Assembly (NCBI RefSeq): GCF_000716595.1
Contig: NZ_JNXC01000044.1
Coordinates: 1 to 50,368, forward strand
DNA from: Saccharothrix sp. NRRL B-16314
GTDB taxonomy: Bacteria; Actinomycetota; Actinomycetes; Mycobacteriales; Pseudonocardiaceae
DNA: 50,368 nucleotides
Direction: 5' to 3'
The notes under the pieces are model-generated. The model did no database searches. It saw nothing but the letters and a program-made list of their open reading frames with translations, and was not told the DNA's origin. Both the position numbers and the translations under genes were made by a program. Shown in pieces: positions 1-8,872 of the stretch (positions are counted from its first letter, which is position 1; every line of letters begins with the position of its first letter).

Positions 1-570
1 AACGACGCCACCTACCGGTTGGTCAGCGGGTACATCACGTTCGCCGACACCTCCGTCACCAACGCCACCAACGGACAACCGGTGCAGTCCAGCGTGAGCC
101 CAGGGGTGCACAGCCTCAACGCCGGCACCCCTGTGGTGCGACTGCCCGCGCTCGACCACTTCGACCTCCCCTCGACCGTGCAAGGCCTCAACGTGGTCGG
201 CGACGTCGAACTGATGATCTGCTGGCCCAGCACGCCATGTGACAAGTACGGGACGGCGCTGGTGAAGTTCACGCTCTTCGTCAACCAGTGGAAGTCGGAC
301 GGCACACTCTGCAAGACCGACAGCAGCGTCGAGGTCACGCACGACGTGCCGTACTGGGTGCACCACAAGTACGTACCACTCAACAAGGTGGACTTCACCG
401 TGAGCAAGGCGCCGGGCTGCATCCCCCGGTTCAACGCCTACGTCAAGGCCGAGTGGCTCAGCGGTGAGACCGCCGGTACCCAGGGAACGGCCGTCGGACT
501 CACCGACTCGCGCGGCTCGACAACCAAGCACGACTCCGACATGAGCCACGCGTACGTCCTGCCGTATTGA
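1..570 (+). CDS. C-terminal part of an unidentified protein (5' end outside window)
   Basis: The reading frame is open from the first base and stops at 570, so only the last 189 residues are visible and the start lies upstream. The sequence is rich in Val, Thr, Ser and Asp with alternating hydrophobic residues. It has four cysteines (in ICWPSTPC, TLCKTD and APGC), which fits a folded extracellular beta-rich domain. It ends in SHAYVLPY. I do not recognise the family. No membrane segment is seen in the visible part. Secretion is only inferred from composition. Confidence 0.7.
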   Translation, partial: NDATYRLVSGYITFADTSVTNATNGQPVQSSVSPGVHSLNAGTPVVRLPALDHFDLPSTVQGLNVVGDVELMICWPSTPCDKYGTALVKFTLFVNQWKSDGTLCKTDSSVEVTHDVPYWVHHKYVPLNKVDFTVSKAPGCIPRFNAYVKAEWLSGETAGTQGTAVGLTDSRGSTTKHDSDMSHAYVLPY

Positions 571-803
571 GCCCTTTGCATCGTGATGGTGCAGGTCACG
601 GCGCAAGGGCTGCGGGACGGGCAAGGCACCCGGTAACACAGCAGGCGACCAAAATCCGATGCCACAACCGGGAGCCTCGCCGTGCTTTCTTACCTGCCTC
701 GATCGACTGTCCAACCTGTGGGGTTCCAGAACTCTGCGTTGGGACGCTGAGCTGTGAGCTGCGGCGATCCTGCCCTCTGGGCCTCAGAGCAGGGTCGTGA
801 GGT

Positions 804-1031
804 ATGGCGTTACGACTGCTGTACCTGATCTTTGTCCGGCTTGTCGGCTGGCTGGCCCTGCTCGGCCGATCGTCGGCGACCAGAGATGTGCAGTTGCCGC
901 CGCTGCGGCACAAGGTCGCCGTAGCGCGCCCGGACCAACCCGCACCCGCGGACCGCACCGATCACACAGCGATCGCCGCACCGGTGCATCAATCCCCGGC
1001 TGCTGCCCGACCACCGGGCACCCTCCCGTAA
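804..1031 (+). pseudogene. N-terminal fragment of an rve-type (integrase core) transposase
   Basis: The first 40 residues (MALRLLYLIFVRLVGWLALL, then GRSSATRD and PLRHKVAVAR) resemble the N-terminus of a large actinobacterial transposase family with a C-terminal rve/DDE core. Those proteins start with a hydrophobic YLIFVRLxGWLxLLGRSSAxKDxELLxLRHEVAVLRR-like segment. After about residue 45 the match fades and the frame ends at 1031, where a full protein has about 350 residues. No DDE core is present here. A fragment that looks like the core of the same family lies at 30830-31010. The family assignment is from memory of the motif and the decay is plain from the length. Confidence 0.6.
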
Positions 1032-1071
1032 CGGCACCAGCCCAGGACGTAAGGAAGCGGACCAGCACACG

Positions 1072-1308
1072 GTGGCAGCCGATCCGACCTGGCAAGACGT
1101 CGCACAACTCGCCCAACCGACCCGATCGGCAATCAACCGCACCCTGCGATCTCTTCGGCGCGTACGAAGTGTTCACCACGACACTTCGAATGTTGATCAA
1201 GACCATAGATGCGCGACCAGCAGTTTTATCACCGGAGACGAACGAATCCGACCACAAATGCGATCGTCACTAAAGGAGGTCTGCTCCCAGACTGCTCCCC
1301 AGAACGAT
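1072..1308 (+). other. gene-poor stretch before tRNA-Val(CAC); possible integrase-tail remnant
   Basis: No convincing gene is seen between the transposase fragment and the terminator at 1309. One frame (1072-1347) ends with residues KEVCSQTAPQND. This resembles the loose C-terminal tails of some actinobacterial phage-type integrases, and it points at the 3' end of tRNA-Val(CAC), where such an integrase would sit. There is no catalytic domain, so this is only a weak hint of an old integration event. Confidence 0.2.
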
Positions 1309-1346
1309 CACCGGCCCGCAGACGATGATCCGCCTGCGGGCCGGTG
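1309..1346 (-). terminator. hairpin terminator downstream of tRNA-Val(CAC)
   Basis: A perfect 12-bp inverted repeat (arms 1309-1320 and 1335-1346, arm CACCGGCCCGCA) with a 14-nt loop lies 18 bases beyond the 3' end of tRNA-Val(CAC). There is no U-tract, as is usual in actinomycetes. It could stop transcription from either side. Confidence 0.75.
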
Positions 1347-1364
1347 ACCTGCACAAACACACTG

Positions 1365-1436
1365 TGGGCGATACTGGGATCGAACCAGTGACCTCTTCGG
1401 TGTGAACGAAGCGCTCTCCCGCTGAGCTAAACGCCC
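1365..1436 (-). tRNA. tRNA-Val (anticodon CAC)
   Basis: A 72-nt cloverleaf reads on the minus strand. The 7-bp acceptor stem starts GGGCGTT, the D arm is GCTC...GAGC, the anticodon stem CTTCG/CGAAG encloses loop TTCACAC (anticodon CAC), and the T arm has TTCGATC with discriminator A. CCA is not encoded directly after it. It decodes GUG. A strong hairpin lies just downstream. Confidence 0.95.
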
Positions 1437-1485
1437 GTATTCGGTTGTCACACCCGCTCTCGCGGTGTGGCCATAGCTTACAACA

Positions 1486-1932
1486 TCATCCCCGCGAACC
1501 AAAAATCGGGCTCTGCAACCAGGCCCAGTCGAGCCCGAACCAGCCGCCGACCAGCGCGAACGCACCGAGCAGCCAACACGTCACGGCCACCACCAGGCCG
1601 GTGGCCGCCAGCACCAGCGCCTTCACCACCAGGTTCTGCCGCTTCAGCCACGCGACCCACGCGTCGTAGTAGCGCTTGGCGAACCTCAGCACCTTGCCCG
1701 CCCACTCGAACTCGGTGGCCAGGATCGCCAGACCCGCGAAGACGACCAGCCATCCCGGTCCGGGGTACGGGATCATCAGCACGCCGGCCAGCAGCACCAG
1801 GCCGCCGACCACTCCCACCCCGATGCGGTAAGTCATGTTCATCGCGGGGTTGCGACGGAACCAGTGGCGCTGCTCCTTGCGCTCGCCGGTGTCCTCGCGC
1901 TGCTCTGCGGTCATGGACACATCATCGCTCAT
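1486..1932 (-). CDS. PGPGW-family transmembrane protein (TIGR02611-like)
   Basis: A 148-residue protein starts MSDDVSMTAEQRED, with a GAGGGGG ribosome-binding site about a dozen bases upstream; a longer in-frame start at 2103 has poor sequence and was not used. A hydrophilic, charged N-terminus of about 30 residues is followed by a hydrophobic pair spanning GVGVVGGLVLLAGVLMI, then the diagnostic PGPGW motif and WLVVFAGLAILATEF. An amphipathic Trp/Arg-rich stretch and two more hydrophobic segments follow near the C-terminus. This matches the small actinobacterial PGPGW membrane family, whose function is unknown. It is probably monocistronic. Confidence 0.85.
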   Translation of the reverse strand: MSDDVSMTAEQREDTGERKEQRHWFRRNPAMNMTYRIGVGVVGGLVLLAGVLMIPYPGPGWLVVFAGLAILATEFEWAGKVLRFAKRYYDAWVAWLKRQNLVVKALVLAATGLVVAVTCWLLGAFALVGGWFGLDWAWLQSPIFGSRG

Positions 1933-2315
1933 AAGCCCCGCCCCCTCTGGGTCGAGCTCGGAAGACTTTCGCGGTGCCATGCGGGCACCTCGGTGACCGG
2001 ATCGTCCGAACCGGCCCACCGGCCTGACTTGTGGCTGACACCACACCACTCGACGCGGCAGCGGTCGCCTGGCACAGGCCCGCACACCCGCTCCCTTGCA
2101 CACCGCACCTACGCGCTACGGCACCACGCACCCTTTCAGTGATCGCGATGTGTGCGACCTCACCATGTTCACAGGTATATCGATCAGCACTCCACCTCCT
2201 ACCTGCACAGACGCGCCGACTTTCGGCCGGGCGACGACTTCGTCCCGCTTCTCGGCCAGCCGTACCGACCCCGCACACCCTTTCGGAGACCTGGCCTGAC
2301 AACGGGGCACTTCGT
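1933..2315. other. no recognisable gene
   Basis: Several overlapping short frames exist on both strands, but none has a recognisable family, a good ribosome-binding site or a convincing composition. The stretch separates the PGPGW gene from the sigma-factor fragment and may be decayed sequence. Confidence 0.4.
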
Positions 2316-2591
2316 CTACGGTGGGTGTTCTCCCGGCGCACCGCGTCGACCGCGCGGTGGTGCACGACGGCCATCGATCACGCGCCGAAGCCGCCACGCG
2401 ATCAGCCGTAGCGCGCCGGGTTGCCCAAGGTTCGGGAAGACCTCCCGGGCCGGGTCCTCGGTCAGGTCGCCGACCACGTCCGAGGTCGACGCGGATGCGC
2501 GGGCGAGTGAATACACCGGTTTTACTTGCCGGTCGTACAGTTCACCGAATGCCGCGCGGTCACCGACCGTCAGCCGTCCGACGAGCTTCAC
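2316..2591 (-). pseudogene. ECF sigma factor fragment (region 2 only)
   Basis: From a GTG at 2591 the frame encodes about 91 residues. The start (RLTVGDRAAFGELYDR) matches sigma-70 region 2.1, and the later part (DVVGDLTEDPAREVF, then GALRLIAWRLRRVIDGRR) resembles degenerate regions 2.3-2.4. Region 4, the -35-binding helix-turn-helix, is absent and the tail is Arg/Gly/Pro-rich filler. Full ECF sigmas have about 170-200 residues. No good ribosome-binding site is seen. Most likely a truncated, decaying gene; a live short protein cannot be excluded. Confidence 0.55.
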
Positions 2592-2890
2592 ACGTCGGCG
2601 GGACGCCGGTCGGAGCGGACGGGCGGTAGGCCGTGCGGGGCAGCCACCAGAGACCCCCTCACGTCCAACATTCGCGCAACAGCCGGTACCGGGTACGGGC
2701 CAAACCCAGCAAGATGGGAGCGAGCCGGACGCAGTGGACACGGAACGCATCGAGCTGGTCGCCTAGTGGAGTGATATGGCACCAATCGGGTGATAAACCA
2801 CCTGATCTCGAGCGTTCCACGCCACATATCCGTCACAAGTGGAGAACTCGGTCGTTCCATTGGCCGGGAAGGGAGAAGAGGGTAACGACG

Positions 2891-3316
2891 ATGCGCAACG
2901 ACCACGTGACACTCCGCTCAACAGCGGTGTTCGACCTGCTGGCCCCGAGGACCCCGGCCGTCCCGGTGCAGGTGGAGCTCCGTTATGACACGAAGGACCC
3001 GTACGCGGTAGTCGCCGCGTTCCGAACCGGTCGTGCCGGCTGGGTGGAGTGGGTGTTCGCCCGCGACCTGCTCGCCGACGGCCTGATCGCCGACGCGGGC
3101 GACGGCGACGTCCGAATCCGCCCCGCCGCCGACGACCCCGAGGTCGTGGTGATCGAACTGAGCTCCCCCTCCGGCCACGCCATGTTCGAGGCGTCCGCGC
3201 AGGAACTGGCCGACTTCCTCGACCGGACGTACGACGTCGTGGTGCCCGGCAACGAGCACCTGTGGGTCGACGTCGACGAGGCCCTGACCCACCTCATCTC
3301 CACCGATCTCACGTAA
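2891..3316 (+). CDS. ssgB: SsgB-like sporulation and cell division regulator (SsgA/B family)
   Basis: A 141-residue protein has the full SsgA-like fold and no extra domains. It starts MRNDHVTLRSTAVFDLLA, followed by VQVELRYDTKDPYAV, GWVEWVFARDLLADGL, VRIRP and the conserved C-terminal block ELADFLDRTY. In streptomycetes SsgB localises to future septum sites and recruits FtsZ during sporulation-specific division. The ATG at 2891 follows a purine-rich GGGAGAAGAGGG site. The gene stands alone, about 145 bases before a tRNA cluster. The family is certain; the B subtype is inferred from length and sequence. It points to a morphologically complex actinomycete host. Confidence 0.9.
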   Translation: MRNDHVTLRSTAVFDLLAPRTPAVPVQVELRYDTKDPYAVVAAFRTGRAGWVEWVFARDLLADGLIADAGDGDVRIRPAADDPEVVVIELSSPSGHAMFEASAQELADFLDRTYDVVVPGNEHLWVDVDEALTHLISTDLT

Positions 3317-3460
3317 AAGCGCAGGTGGCGGGCCTGTCGAGAGATCAAGGGACCCCCGATTTGATCCCGCCGCGGTCCATGTAATAAAGTTCCTCTCGCA
3401 CCGGGGAAGACCGGAACGACAGCCCCAAAAGGGAAAAGTTCCAAGAAATCCACGGAGCAT

Positions 3461-3533
3461 GCGGATGTAGCGCAGTTGGTAGCGCATCACCTTGCCAAGG
3501 TGAGGGTCGCGAGTTCGAGTCTCGTCATCCGCT
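3461..3533 (+). tRNA. tRNA-Gly (anticodon GCC)
   Basis: A 73-nt cloverleaf has acceptor GCGGATG/CATCCGC, anticodon loop TTGCCAA (GCC), T loop TTCGAGT and discriminator T. It is the first of three tRNA genes in a row (Gly, Cys, Val), probably one transcript. Confidence 0.95.
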
Positions 3534-3591
3534 CGGCAGAGGGCCCTTGGGCTCAGGCCAAGACTCCTGAGTGCTAGCCTTCGGGAATCAT

Positions 3592-3663
3592 GGCGGAGTG
3601 GCCGAGTGGCTTAGGCAAGGGCCTGCAAAGCCCTGTACACGGGTTCGATTCCCGTCTCCGCCT
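3592..3663 (+). tRNA. tRNA-Cys (anticodon GCA)
   Basis: A 72-nt cloverleaf has acceptor GGCGGAG/CTCCGCC, anticodon loop CTGCAAA (GCA), T loop TTCGATT and discriminator T, as expected for Cys. Only one base separates it from the next tRNA. Confidence 0.95.
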
Positions 3664-3664
3664 C

Positions 3665-3736
<72 letters not shown>

Positions 3737-3753
3737 CCAGCGATATACGCAGG

Positions 3754-5149
3754 TCAGAAGCCCGGCCCTCGATCTTGAGGCCGGGCTTCTTGCATGTTGT
3801 GCAAGATCAAAGGAGACGAATCGGAGACGATCTTCTCGCAAGGTAGTGCTCGTAGGTCTGCGACGGTGGTCCGCAGGTACGGGAACCATCCGATGATTGT
3901 GGCCAACTCGTCCTCCCGGAGCGCCAGCAGCGATCCGAGCCATCGCGCTTCCAGGCCGTTGATCAGCTGAGCCTTCATGACGCTCGTCACGGTCATAGAC
4001 CCTGGCGATGCCCTTCATCTTCTGTCCGAGCCTGGCTCGACGGGCGACCTGCGGCACGCCGTCCTCGACCATCCAGGTCGCGTGCGTGTGCCGGCCTTCT
4101 TGGAAGGTGATCCAGGGCAGGATCGCCGGTGTGTGGTCACGTGCATTCGGCTGTTCCGGCTTGCGCCCGTCCCAAGCCGGTCGCCAGAACCGCTGTCGGA
4201 AGTTCGCCCGTCGCAGGAGCGCGCCGTCGGGCGAGGTGAAGGCGAACGATCCGCGGTGGCTGTCGAGCAGCGTTTCGTAGAACACAGCGATGCTAGGCGG
4301 CAACGCGATCGGCCTGGTCCCCGCCGGGGTCTTCGTCCTACCCCGCTTGCCCTTCGTGCGGCGCGGAGTGATGTGTCCCACATCCGGCCGGGCCGTCGGC
4401 CGGTCGTGCGATACCTCGACTCCCGCCTTCAACAGCTTCCCGTTGACCTCTTTGAGGGGATACCGGATGGTGATCGCCCGCTCGGACTCGTCGTACTCGT
4501 GCCGCTCCTGCCCGACAAGTTCGCTCCAGCGACCTCCTGTGTAGAAGTCGAGAAGGCACAGCGTGAACCCGGACAGGCCCATCTCGGACTCGTACAACCT
4601 CATCGCCGCGCGCAGCACCTGCACCGGCGTGGCGAGCAGCCGCTCGTTCTCGAATTCACCGCCGGTGACCCTGATGCCGTAGCACGGGTTGGCCGGGATG
4701 ATCTTCGCCCGGACACCGGCGTTGAGGATCGTGGAGAACGTGGCGAAGATCGAGGCGATGCTCGACTCGGCGTACTCCTCGTCGTGCAGCCCTGTCAGCC
4801 ACCGCTCGATCTCGACGTAGCCGTTGAAGATGCCGATCATCGGCCACAGCCGCCGCCACTGCGGCAGCAGGTGATTGTCCAGGTACGAGCGGTACTTGAC
4901 CCTGGTGTTGGGTTCCAGACGCGGCACAACCGCCTCGTACCACTCTTCGGCGAACTCACCGAACGGCGTCTCCGTGTCACGCGGGTCGATCCACATGTTC
5001 CGACGGATCAACGCCTCTTGCTCCGCACCCCATTCCTTCGCTGCCTTCTCCGAGGGAAACCCTGCCTTGCTCCCCCACGTCCCATCGGGCCGTTTGTATC
5101 GGCATCGCCACCCGTTGGGGCCGTTCGACTCTTGTTCTCCGTATGCCAC
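3754..5149 (-). pseudogene. int: tyrosine site-specific integrase, frameshifted near the C-terminus
   Basis: From a GTG at 5149 (VAYGEQESNG) the protein has an N-terminal AP2-like segment, a SAM-like core-binding domain (FGEFAEEWYEAVV, then LEPNTRVKYRSYL) and a tyrosine-recombinase catalytic domain. Box A is FYTGGRWSEL and box B is FQEGRHTHATW, followed by ARLGQKMKGIARVYDR with the nucleophilic Tyr. In relatives box B begins FHEGRH or FHGLRH, so the conserved His is Gln here. Just after RVYDR the frame is lost near 3995. The homologous tail (VTSVMKAQLINGLEARW) continues in another frame to a stop at 3754. A two-base loss in a GTGTG-like tract would explain it. The gene converges on tRNA-Val(GAC). 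A longer upstream reading frame exists but looks non-coding. Confidence 0.8.
3758..3788. terminator. hairpin terminator after the tRNA cluster
   Basis: A perfect 10-bp inverted repeat (AAGCCCGGCC at 3758-3767 and its complement at 3779-3788) with an 11-nt loop lies 20 bases after tRNA-Val(GAC). It overlaps the last codons of the convergent integrase frame, so it may serve both directions. Confidence 0.75.
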
Positions 5150-5190
5150 GTAGTGCTCCCGTTCGTCGGTTCCCGTGGGACGGCACCCGA

Positions 5191-5511
5191 TCAGGCGATG
5201 TTCAGGCGCTTGCGCCGCGGCTTCGCCGACTGTTCGGAGAGCCGCAGGATCGCGCTGATGTCGCTGCGGGAGAACCGGTAGTGCCTGCCGAACCGGTGAT
5301 GCGGCAGCACCCCGGCGGCGGCCTGGTCCTGCAACGTCCGAGGCGAGAGCTGGAGCAACTCCCCCAGCTGCTCGGCCGTCAGCAACGCGTCGGGATCGGC
5401 CGGAGCCCGCTCGGCCCAGACGCGTGCGAGCGTCGTCAACGCGGCGAGGCACTCGACGACCTCGTCCGGCAGGACGACACGCACGAACCGACCGGAATCA
5501 GCGGACTCCAT
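5191..5511 (-). CDS. xis: helix-turn-helix excisionase-like protein
   Basis: A 106-residue protein starts MESADSGRF. The second half is a MerR/excisionase-type winged helix: LLTAEQLGELLQLSPRTL, then GVLPHHRFGRHYRFSRSDI. It ends in a basic tail, KPRRKRLNIA. The first half, VVLPDEVVECLAAL onward, is a helical extension common in actinobacterial integrative elements. It lies directly upstream of the integrase, in the same direction, as expected for an xis-int pair directing excision. The first five codons and the 41 bases upstream recur at 28749-28804. Confidence 0.8.
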   Translation of the reverse strand: MESADSGRFVRVVLPDEVVECLAALTTLARVWAERAPADPDALLTAEQLGELLQLSPRTLQDQAAAGVLPHHRFGRHYRFSRSDISAILRLSEQSAKPRRKRLNIA

Positions 5512-5552
5512 GCCTCCTCACACCCCCCGAGTGATCAGCGCGACGCCCACGG
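5497..5552. repeat. 56-bp direct repeat, copy 1 (xis start and leader)
   Basis: These 56 bases match 28749-28804 at 55 positions (C versus T at one site) in the same orientation. The copy covers the first five xis codons and the upstream leader, including CACACCCCCCGAGTG. Similarity weakens but continues for about 20 bases beyond 5552. Confidence 0.9.
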
Positions 5553-5630
5553 CATGGCCGCGGGCCGCCGACGAAAAGTAGCGCCCTCCGCCCCGAACGG
5601 CCGATACCTCGATCGTGGCCGGCACCACCG

Positions 5631-6551
5631 TCACGCAGCCGCTTCGGTGTCGACCGACGCACCAGATCGGCAGGACCACGGCGAGCACCCGTCAGGATCG
5701 GCTTCTTCTGCCGGGTCGACGGCGAGCAATTGGAGGTGTCGTCTGCGCTTCGCCGGAGCGTCGAGGTCGACCCGATCCAGGGGGAGGCAGGAGCGGTGGA
5801 GGAAGTACTGTCCGCGCAGAGGCTGGCCTTGGGCTGTGGCGCGCGGGTGACCGTGGCGGATGGCCCTGTCGAACTCGACCGCCTCGGTCCAGCCGTCGGG
5901 GTCGTTGTCGCGGATCCATCGCCAGCCGGCGTTGCCGTGGAACGGGCAGCCGACGCATGCCGACTTCACCGTGTCGGCGAACCCTCGTTCGGCGAGGTAG
6001 TCGAGGCACGCCGTTCGATCGAGACCGAGTTCGATCAGCGGGAACACGTTGCGCAGGAATCGCAGGCCTGAGTCCTTGGCGCGCGTGAACTCGTCGGTGC
6101 TGATGCCGATCGCTTGCTCGGCGTACACGCCGCGAGGCACGCGGTGGGGATGCGGGTACCCCAGGAGTTCGCGAGCTGTCTTCTTCAGTGGCGTGATCTT
6201 GTACTCGTTCGTGCACTGCCTTCGTGCGAGACCACGTGACCCGTCGGGATTGAGCGTGTGCAGAGGCATGGAGACGAACCGGTGCCTGGGGTCGAGTGCG
6301 TCGGTTCGGATGTTGCCTGCGGTAATCGTGCGTACGGGTATGCCCTTCGATCCGGCGAAGGTGCGGAGTCGGTCCAGGTTGGCGTAGACGGCGCGTGGTT
6401 CCCAGCCCGTGTCTGCGAACAGCGCGTAGTCGAACCTGGGGATGGTGCCTTCACAGGCGAGCAGTAGGACCGCGGTGCTCTGCACTCCCGCCCCGAGCGA
6501 CAGCAGACGGAGTGATGACGTTGTGACCGGCAGTCGAGTTGGAGGTGTCAT
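5631..6551 (-). CDS. PAPS reductase-like (adenine nucleotide alpha hydrolase) protein
   Basis: A 306-residue protein starts MTPPTRLPV. The PP-loop is LLSLGAGVQSTAVLLL; ALFADTGWEPRAVY and RQCTNEYKITPLKK follow, then a Cys pair in SACVGCPFHGNAGWRW. This layout is found in PAPS reductase/sulphurtransferase-like proteins carried by phages and integrative elements. They activate a substrate by adenylation or handle sulphur; the true reaction is unknown for this branch. Its ATG overlaps the methyltransferase stop (ATGA), so the two are translationally coupled, which suggests a role near DNA modification. A DndC role is not supported because no other dnd genes are present. Confidence 0.75.
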   Translation of the reverse strand: MTPPTRLPVTTSSLRLLSLGAGVQSTAVLLLACEGTIPRFDYALFADTGWEPRAVYANLDRLRTFAGSKGIPVRTITAGNIRTDALDPRHRFVSMPLHTLNPDGSRGLARRQCTNEYKITPLKKTARELLGYPHPHRVPRGVYAEQAIGISTDEFTRAKDSGLRFLRNVFPLIELGLDRTACLDYLAERGFADTVKSACVGCPFHGNAGWRWIRDNDPDGWTEAVEFDRAIRHGHPRATAQGQPLRGQYFLHRSCLPLDRVDLDAPAKRRRHLQLLAVDPAEEADPDGCSPWSCRSGASVDTEAAA

Positions 6552-7887
6552 GCCGCTTTTCCCTCGTCTTCGCTCATGGTTTCGAAGGTGACGAGGTCGG
6601 CCAGCATGAGATGCACGGCGTACGCCGCCTGCTGGGGGACGACGCCATTGCCAAGTGCACGAAGCTGTGCCACCCGCTTGAGCGCGAGGTCGGTTACCCA
6701 GCCTTCGGGTAGACCCATGAGCCACTCCACCAGGCGTGGCGCCAGCATGGGGCGTCCCTGTTCTCCCTGTTCGGTCGGCGCGGGAACGGCTCTGCCTAGG
6801 CTCGATTCCCATTGCTCGATGGCAGGTGCGTAGTCACCCCAGGTATCACCGGCAGTTGGAGGATGGTCGACGACAAGGTCAGATCGCCCTTCGAACCGCG
6901 TTGTCTTGGCGACCCGCTGACCCCTTCGGTGGCACGTGGTGTCGGCAGTAGACGGAGCACTTGCTGGCTCAACAGTGGGCGGAATCCGGGGCTTGACTTC
7001 TGGGTTGTGCCGCGGTCGGTCGCTCTTGGGGTTGGCAGGAGCCGGACCGCGATGGAGAGCGGCATACCCATGCCGTTGCCGTTGATTCCTCTGGTCTTGT
7101 GTGTCGTCTGACGGGCGAGCCAGGTCGAGGGTGATTCGCCGTCGTTGGGTTGCTGCCTGCCGGTGTGGGGAGCAGTCGCACGGCGTCGGTCAGCGAGGCG
7201 TCCGATGGCCGTCGGCTGGGGTTGGGTTTTCAATGGGTCAGCCGCGCGGAGGCTCGCGAGTCGCTGGCGGTCGGTGTGGGCAGCAGTCGGACGACGACCT
7301 CGATCGGTCGCGGCGCCGGTGTCGTGATCGGCGATGAATCGCGTGCCTTGCGGGAAGGCGAGGATGAAGACGCGTTCGCGGCGGTGAGGGGCGCCGACGT
7401 CGGAGGCGCGAACGCTTGTCCAGTTCGCGTCATACCCGATGTCGGCCAGGTCGCCGAGTACGGCGCCGAGCCCGCCGTTGCGCCAGCGCAACGCCGCAAC
7501 GTTCTCCACGATGACGATCGGCGGTCGTAGACGACGAACGGCTTCGACGACGTGTCGCCAGATGCCACTGCGGGCCCCCTTCCGGATGCCGAGGCCTTTG
7601 CCGGCTGCGCTGATGTCCTGGCACGGGAAGCCGGCGGTGATGATGTCGACCTCTTCGACGTGGTCCCAGTCGACGGTGCTGATGTCGCCGAGGTTGGGCA
7701 CGCCTGGTGCTCGGGTGGCGAGGATGGTGCGGACGTGCGGGTCGGGGTCGGCGACCCAGGCGACGCGGCCTCCGCCGAGGGCGGCGAGCACGCCGAGGTC
7801 CAAGCCTCCGTAGCCGGTGCACAGCGAGCCGAGGACGAGGTCCTGTTCGGCTGTAGGGCGCGAGGAGACGTCATGCGGAACGGTCAT
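6548..7887 (-). pseudogene. dcm: DNA (cytosine-5) methyltransferase, Dcm type, frameshifted before the C-terminal motifs
   Basis: The first frame (7887 to 6796) has the SAM motif LGSLCTGYGGLDLG, the catalytic loop GFPCQDISAAG, the ENV motif in IVIVENVAALRW and HRRERVFILAF, followed by a variable target-recognition region. It stops at 6796 after frameshifting. The missing end, DTWGDYAPAIEQWE to VEWLMGLPEGW and the final RALGNGVVPQQAAYAV (motifs IX-X), continues in the next frame to 6548. Adding one G near 6855 (CTGCCGGTGAT to CTGCCGGGTGAT) restores a protein of about 446 residues. As written, motif X is lost and the enzyme should be inactive. Confidence 0.85.
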
Positions 7888-7975
7888 GTGCTGCTCGCCT
7901 GGGCGAGTTGGGTCGTCGTGTCGGCAGGTGGCGAGATGTCGAGACCGTTCGACGGCACGCAGAGCGGGCAGGTGT

Positions 7976-8872
7976 TCATGCGACTCGCCTCCGGGCCTGG
8001 TCTTCGAGACCGGAGAGGTTGTGACGTGTGGTCTGCATGGGTGAGGTCTGCCGGTGGGTTGCGGCGGAGACCAGCTCGGTGTCGGCGGCGCGTTGGAAGA
8101 CGAGGACTTCGTGGTGAGCGGTGAGTGCGAAGGGTGTGCCGGTTGCGCACGAGCGGGCTGCGCGGCGTTCGGCGAATGTGGCGCGGGTGATCAGGCGGTT
8201 GCCTCGTAGTTCGGCGGTCAGGGCGACGCACCGGTCGACCGCGATCAGGCGTGCGGTGACGCCGGCGGTGATCAGCCGGGTGGTGACGTCAGCGAGGGAT
8301 CCGTCGGGATGTCGCACAGGGCGGGCGATGACGATCAGGTGTCCGCCGGGGCGCAGCAGCGGTTCGCAGTGGTTCAGCGTCGTGGCGACGTTGTTGAAGG
8401 CGGAGTCGAGGTCGCGTTCCGGGCCTGCCGGGTCGGCGGTGGTTGTGCGCAGGGCGGTCAGGACGAGCCCGACTCGGCCCACCAAGCCGGCGGCGCGGGC
8501 GGTGGCAAGTGTCTTGGGTTCGGCGTCGAGTACCGAGCCGTCGTGGCAGGCGCCGTCGCGTCTGGCCGCGGTGACGTTGGCGCGGGCGATGGCCCACCAG
8601 CGCGCGTCGGAGGTCAGGCCGAGGGTGTGCCGACCGGCGCGCAAGGCTTCGGTGAGGACGGTTCCGGTGCCGCAGTCCGGGTCGAGGACGAGTTCGCCGG
8701 GGTGGGTGTAGGCGGTGATCGCGTGGCCGGCGATGGCGGGTGGAACGCGGTCCGTGTCGGCTTCGGTGCCGGGCACGTAGCCGCTGTCGTGAAGCTGGGT
8801 GACGTGGTCACGTTGGCCGGTCAACCAGACCGACAACCGGCGAGTCGCCGGACCTGGCGAGCGGTCACGCAT
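7976..8872 (-). CDS. DNA methyltransferase-like protein (N4/N6 amino class)
   Basis: A 298-residue protein starts MRDRSPGPATRRLSVW. The ATG overlaps the stop of the upstream gene by eight bases (ATGCGTGA). The region HAITAYTHPGELVLDPDCGTGTVLTEA is the SAM-binding motif I of site-specific amino methyltransferases, with GRHTLGLTSDARWW next. The usual DPPY motif is not evident; the corresponding region reads LVLTALRTTT. It may therefore be a degenerate partner rather than an active enzyme. The C-terminal part contains FNNVATTLNHCEPLLRPGGH, a Rossmann methyltransferase strand-turn. The gene belongs to the element's modification block. Confidence 0.7.
   Translation of the reverse strand: MRDRSPGPATRRLSVWLTGQRDHVTQLHDSGYVPGTEADTDRVPPAIAGHAITAYTHPGELVLDPDCGTGTVLTEALRAGRHTLGLTSDARWWAIARANVTAARRDGACHDGSVLDAEPKTLATARAAGLVGRVGLVLTALRTTTADPAGPERDLDSAFNNVATTLNHCEPLLRPGGHLIVIARPVRHPDGSLADVTTRLITAGVTARLIAVDRCVALTAELRGNRLITRATFAERRAARSCATGTPFALTAHHEVLVFQRAADTELVSAATHRQTSPMQTTRHNLSGLEDQARRRVA

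Noticed and set aside
3977..5281. 434-residue plus-strand frame opposite the integrase
   Set aside because: The minus strand has recognisable recombinase motifs; the plus frame is its shadow.
5631..6551. DndC (DNA phosphorothioation)
   Set aside because: The PP-loop fold is shared, but no dndB, dndD or dndE gene is nearby and the motif set differs.
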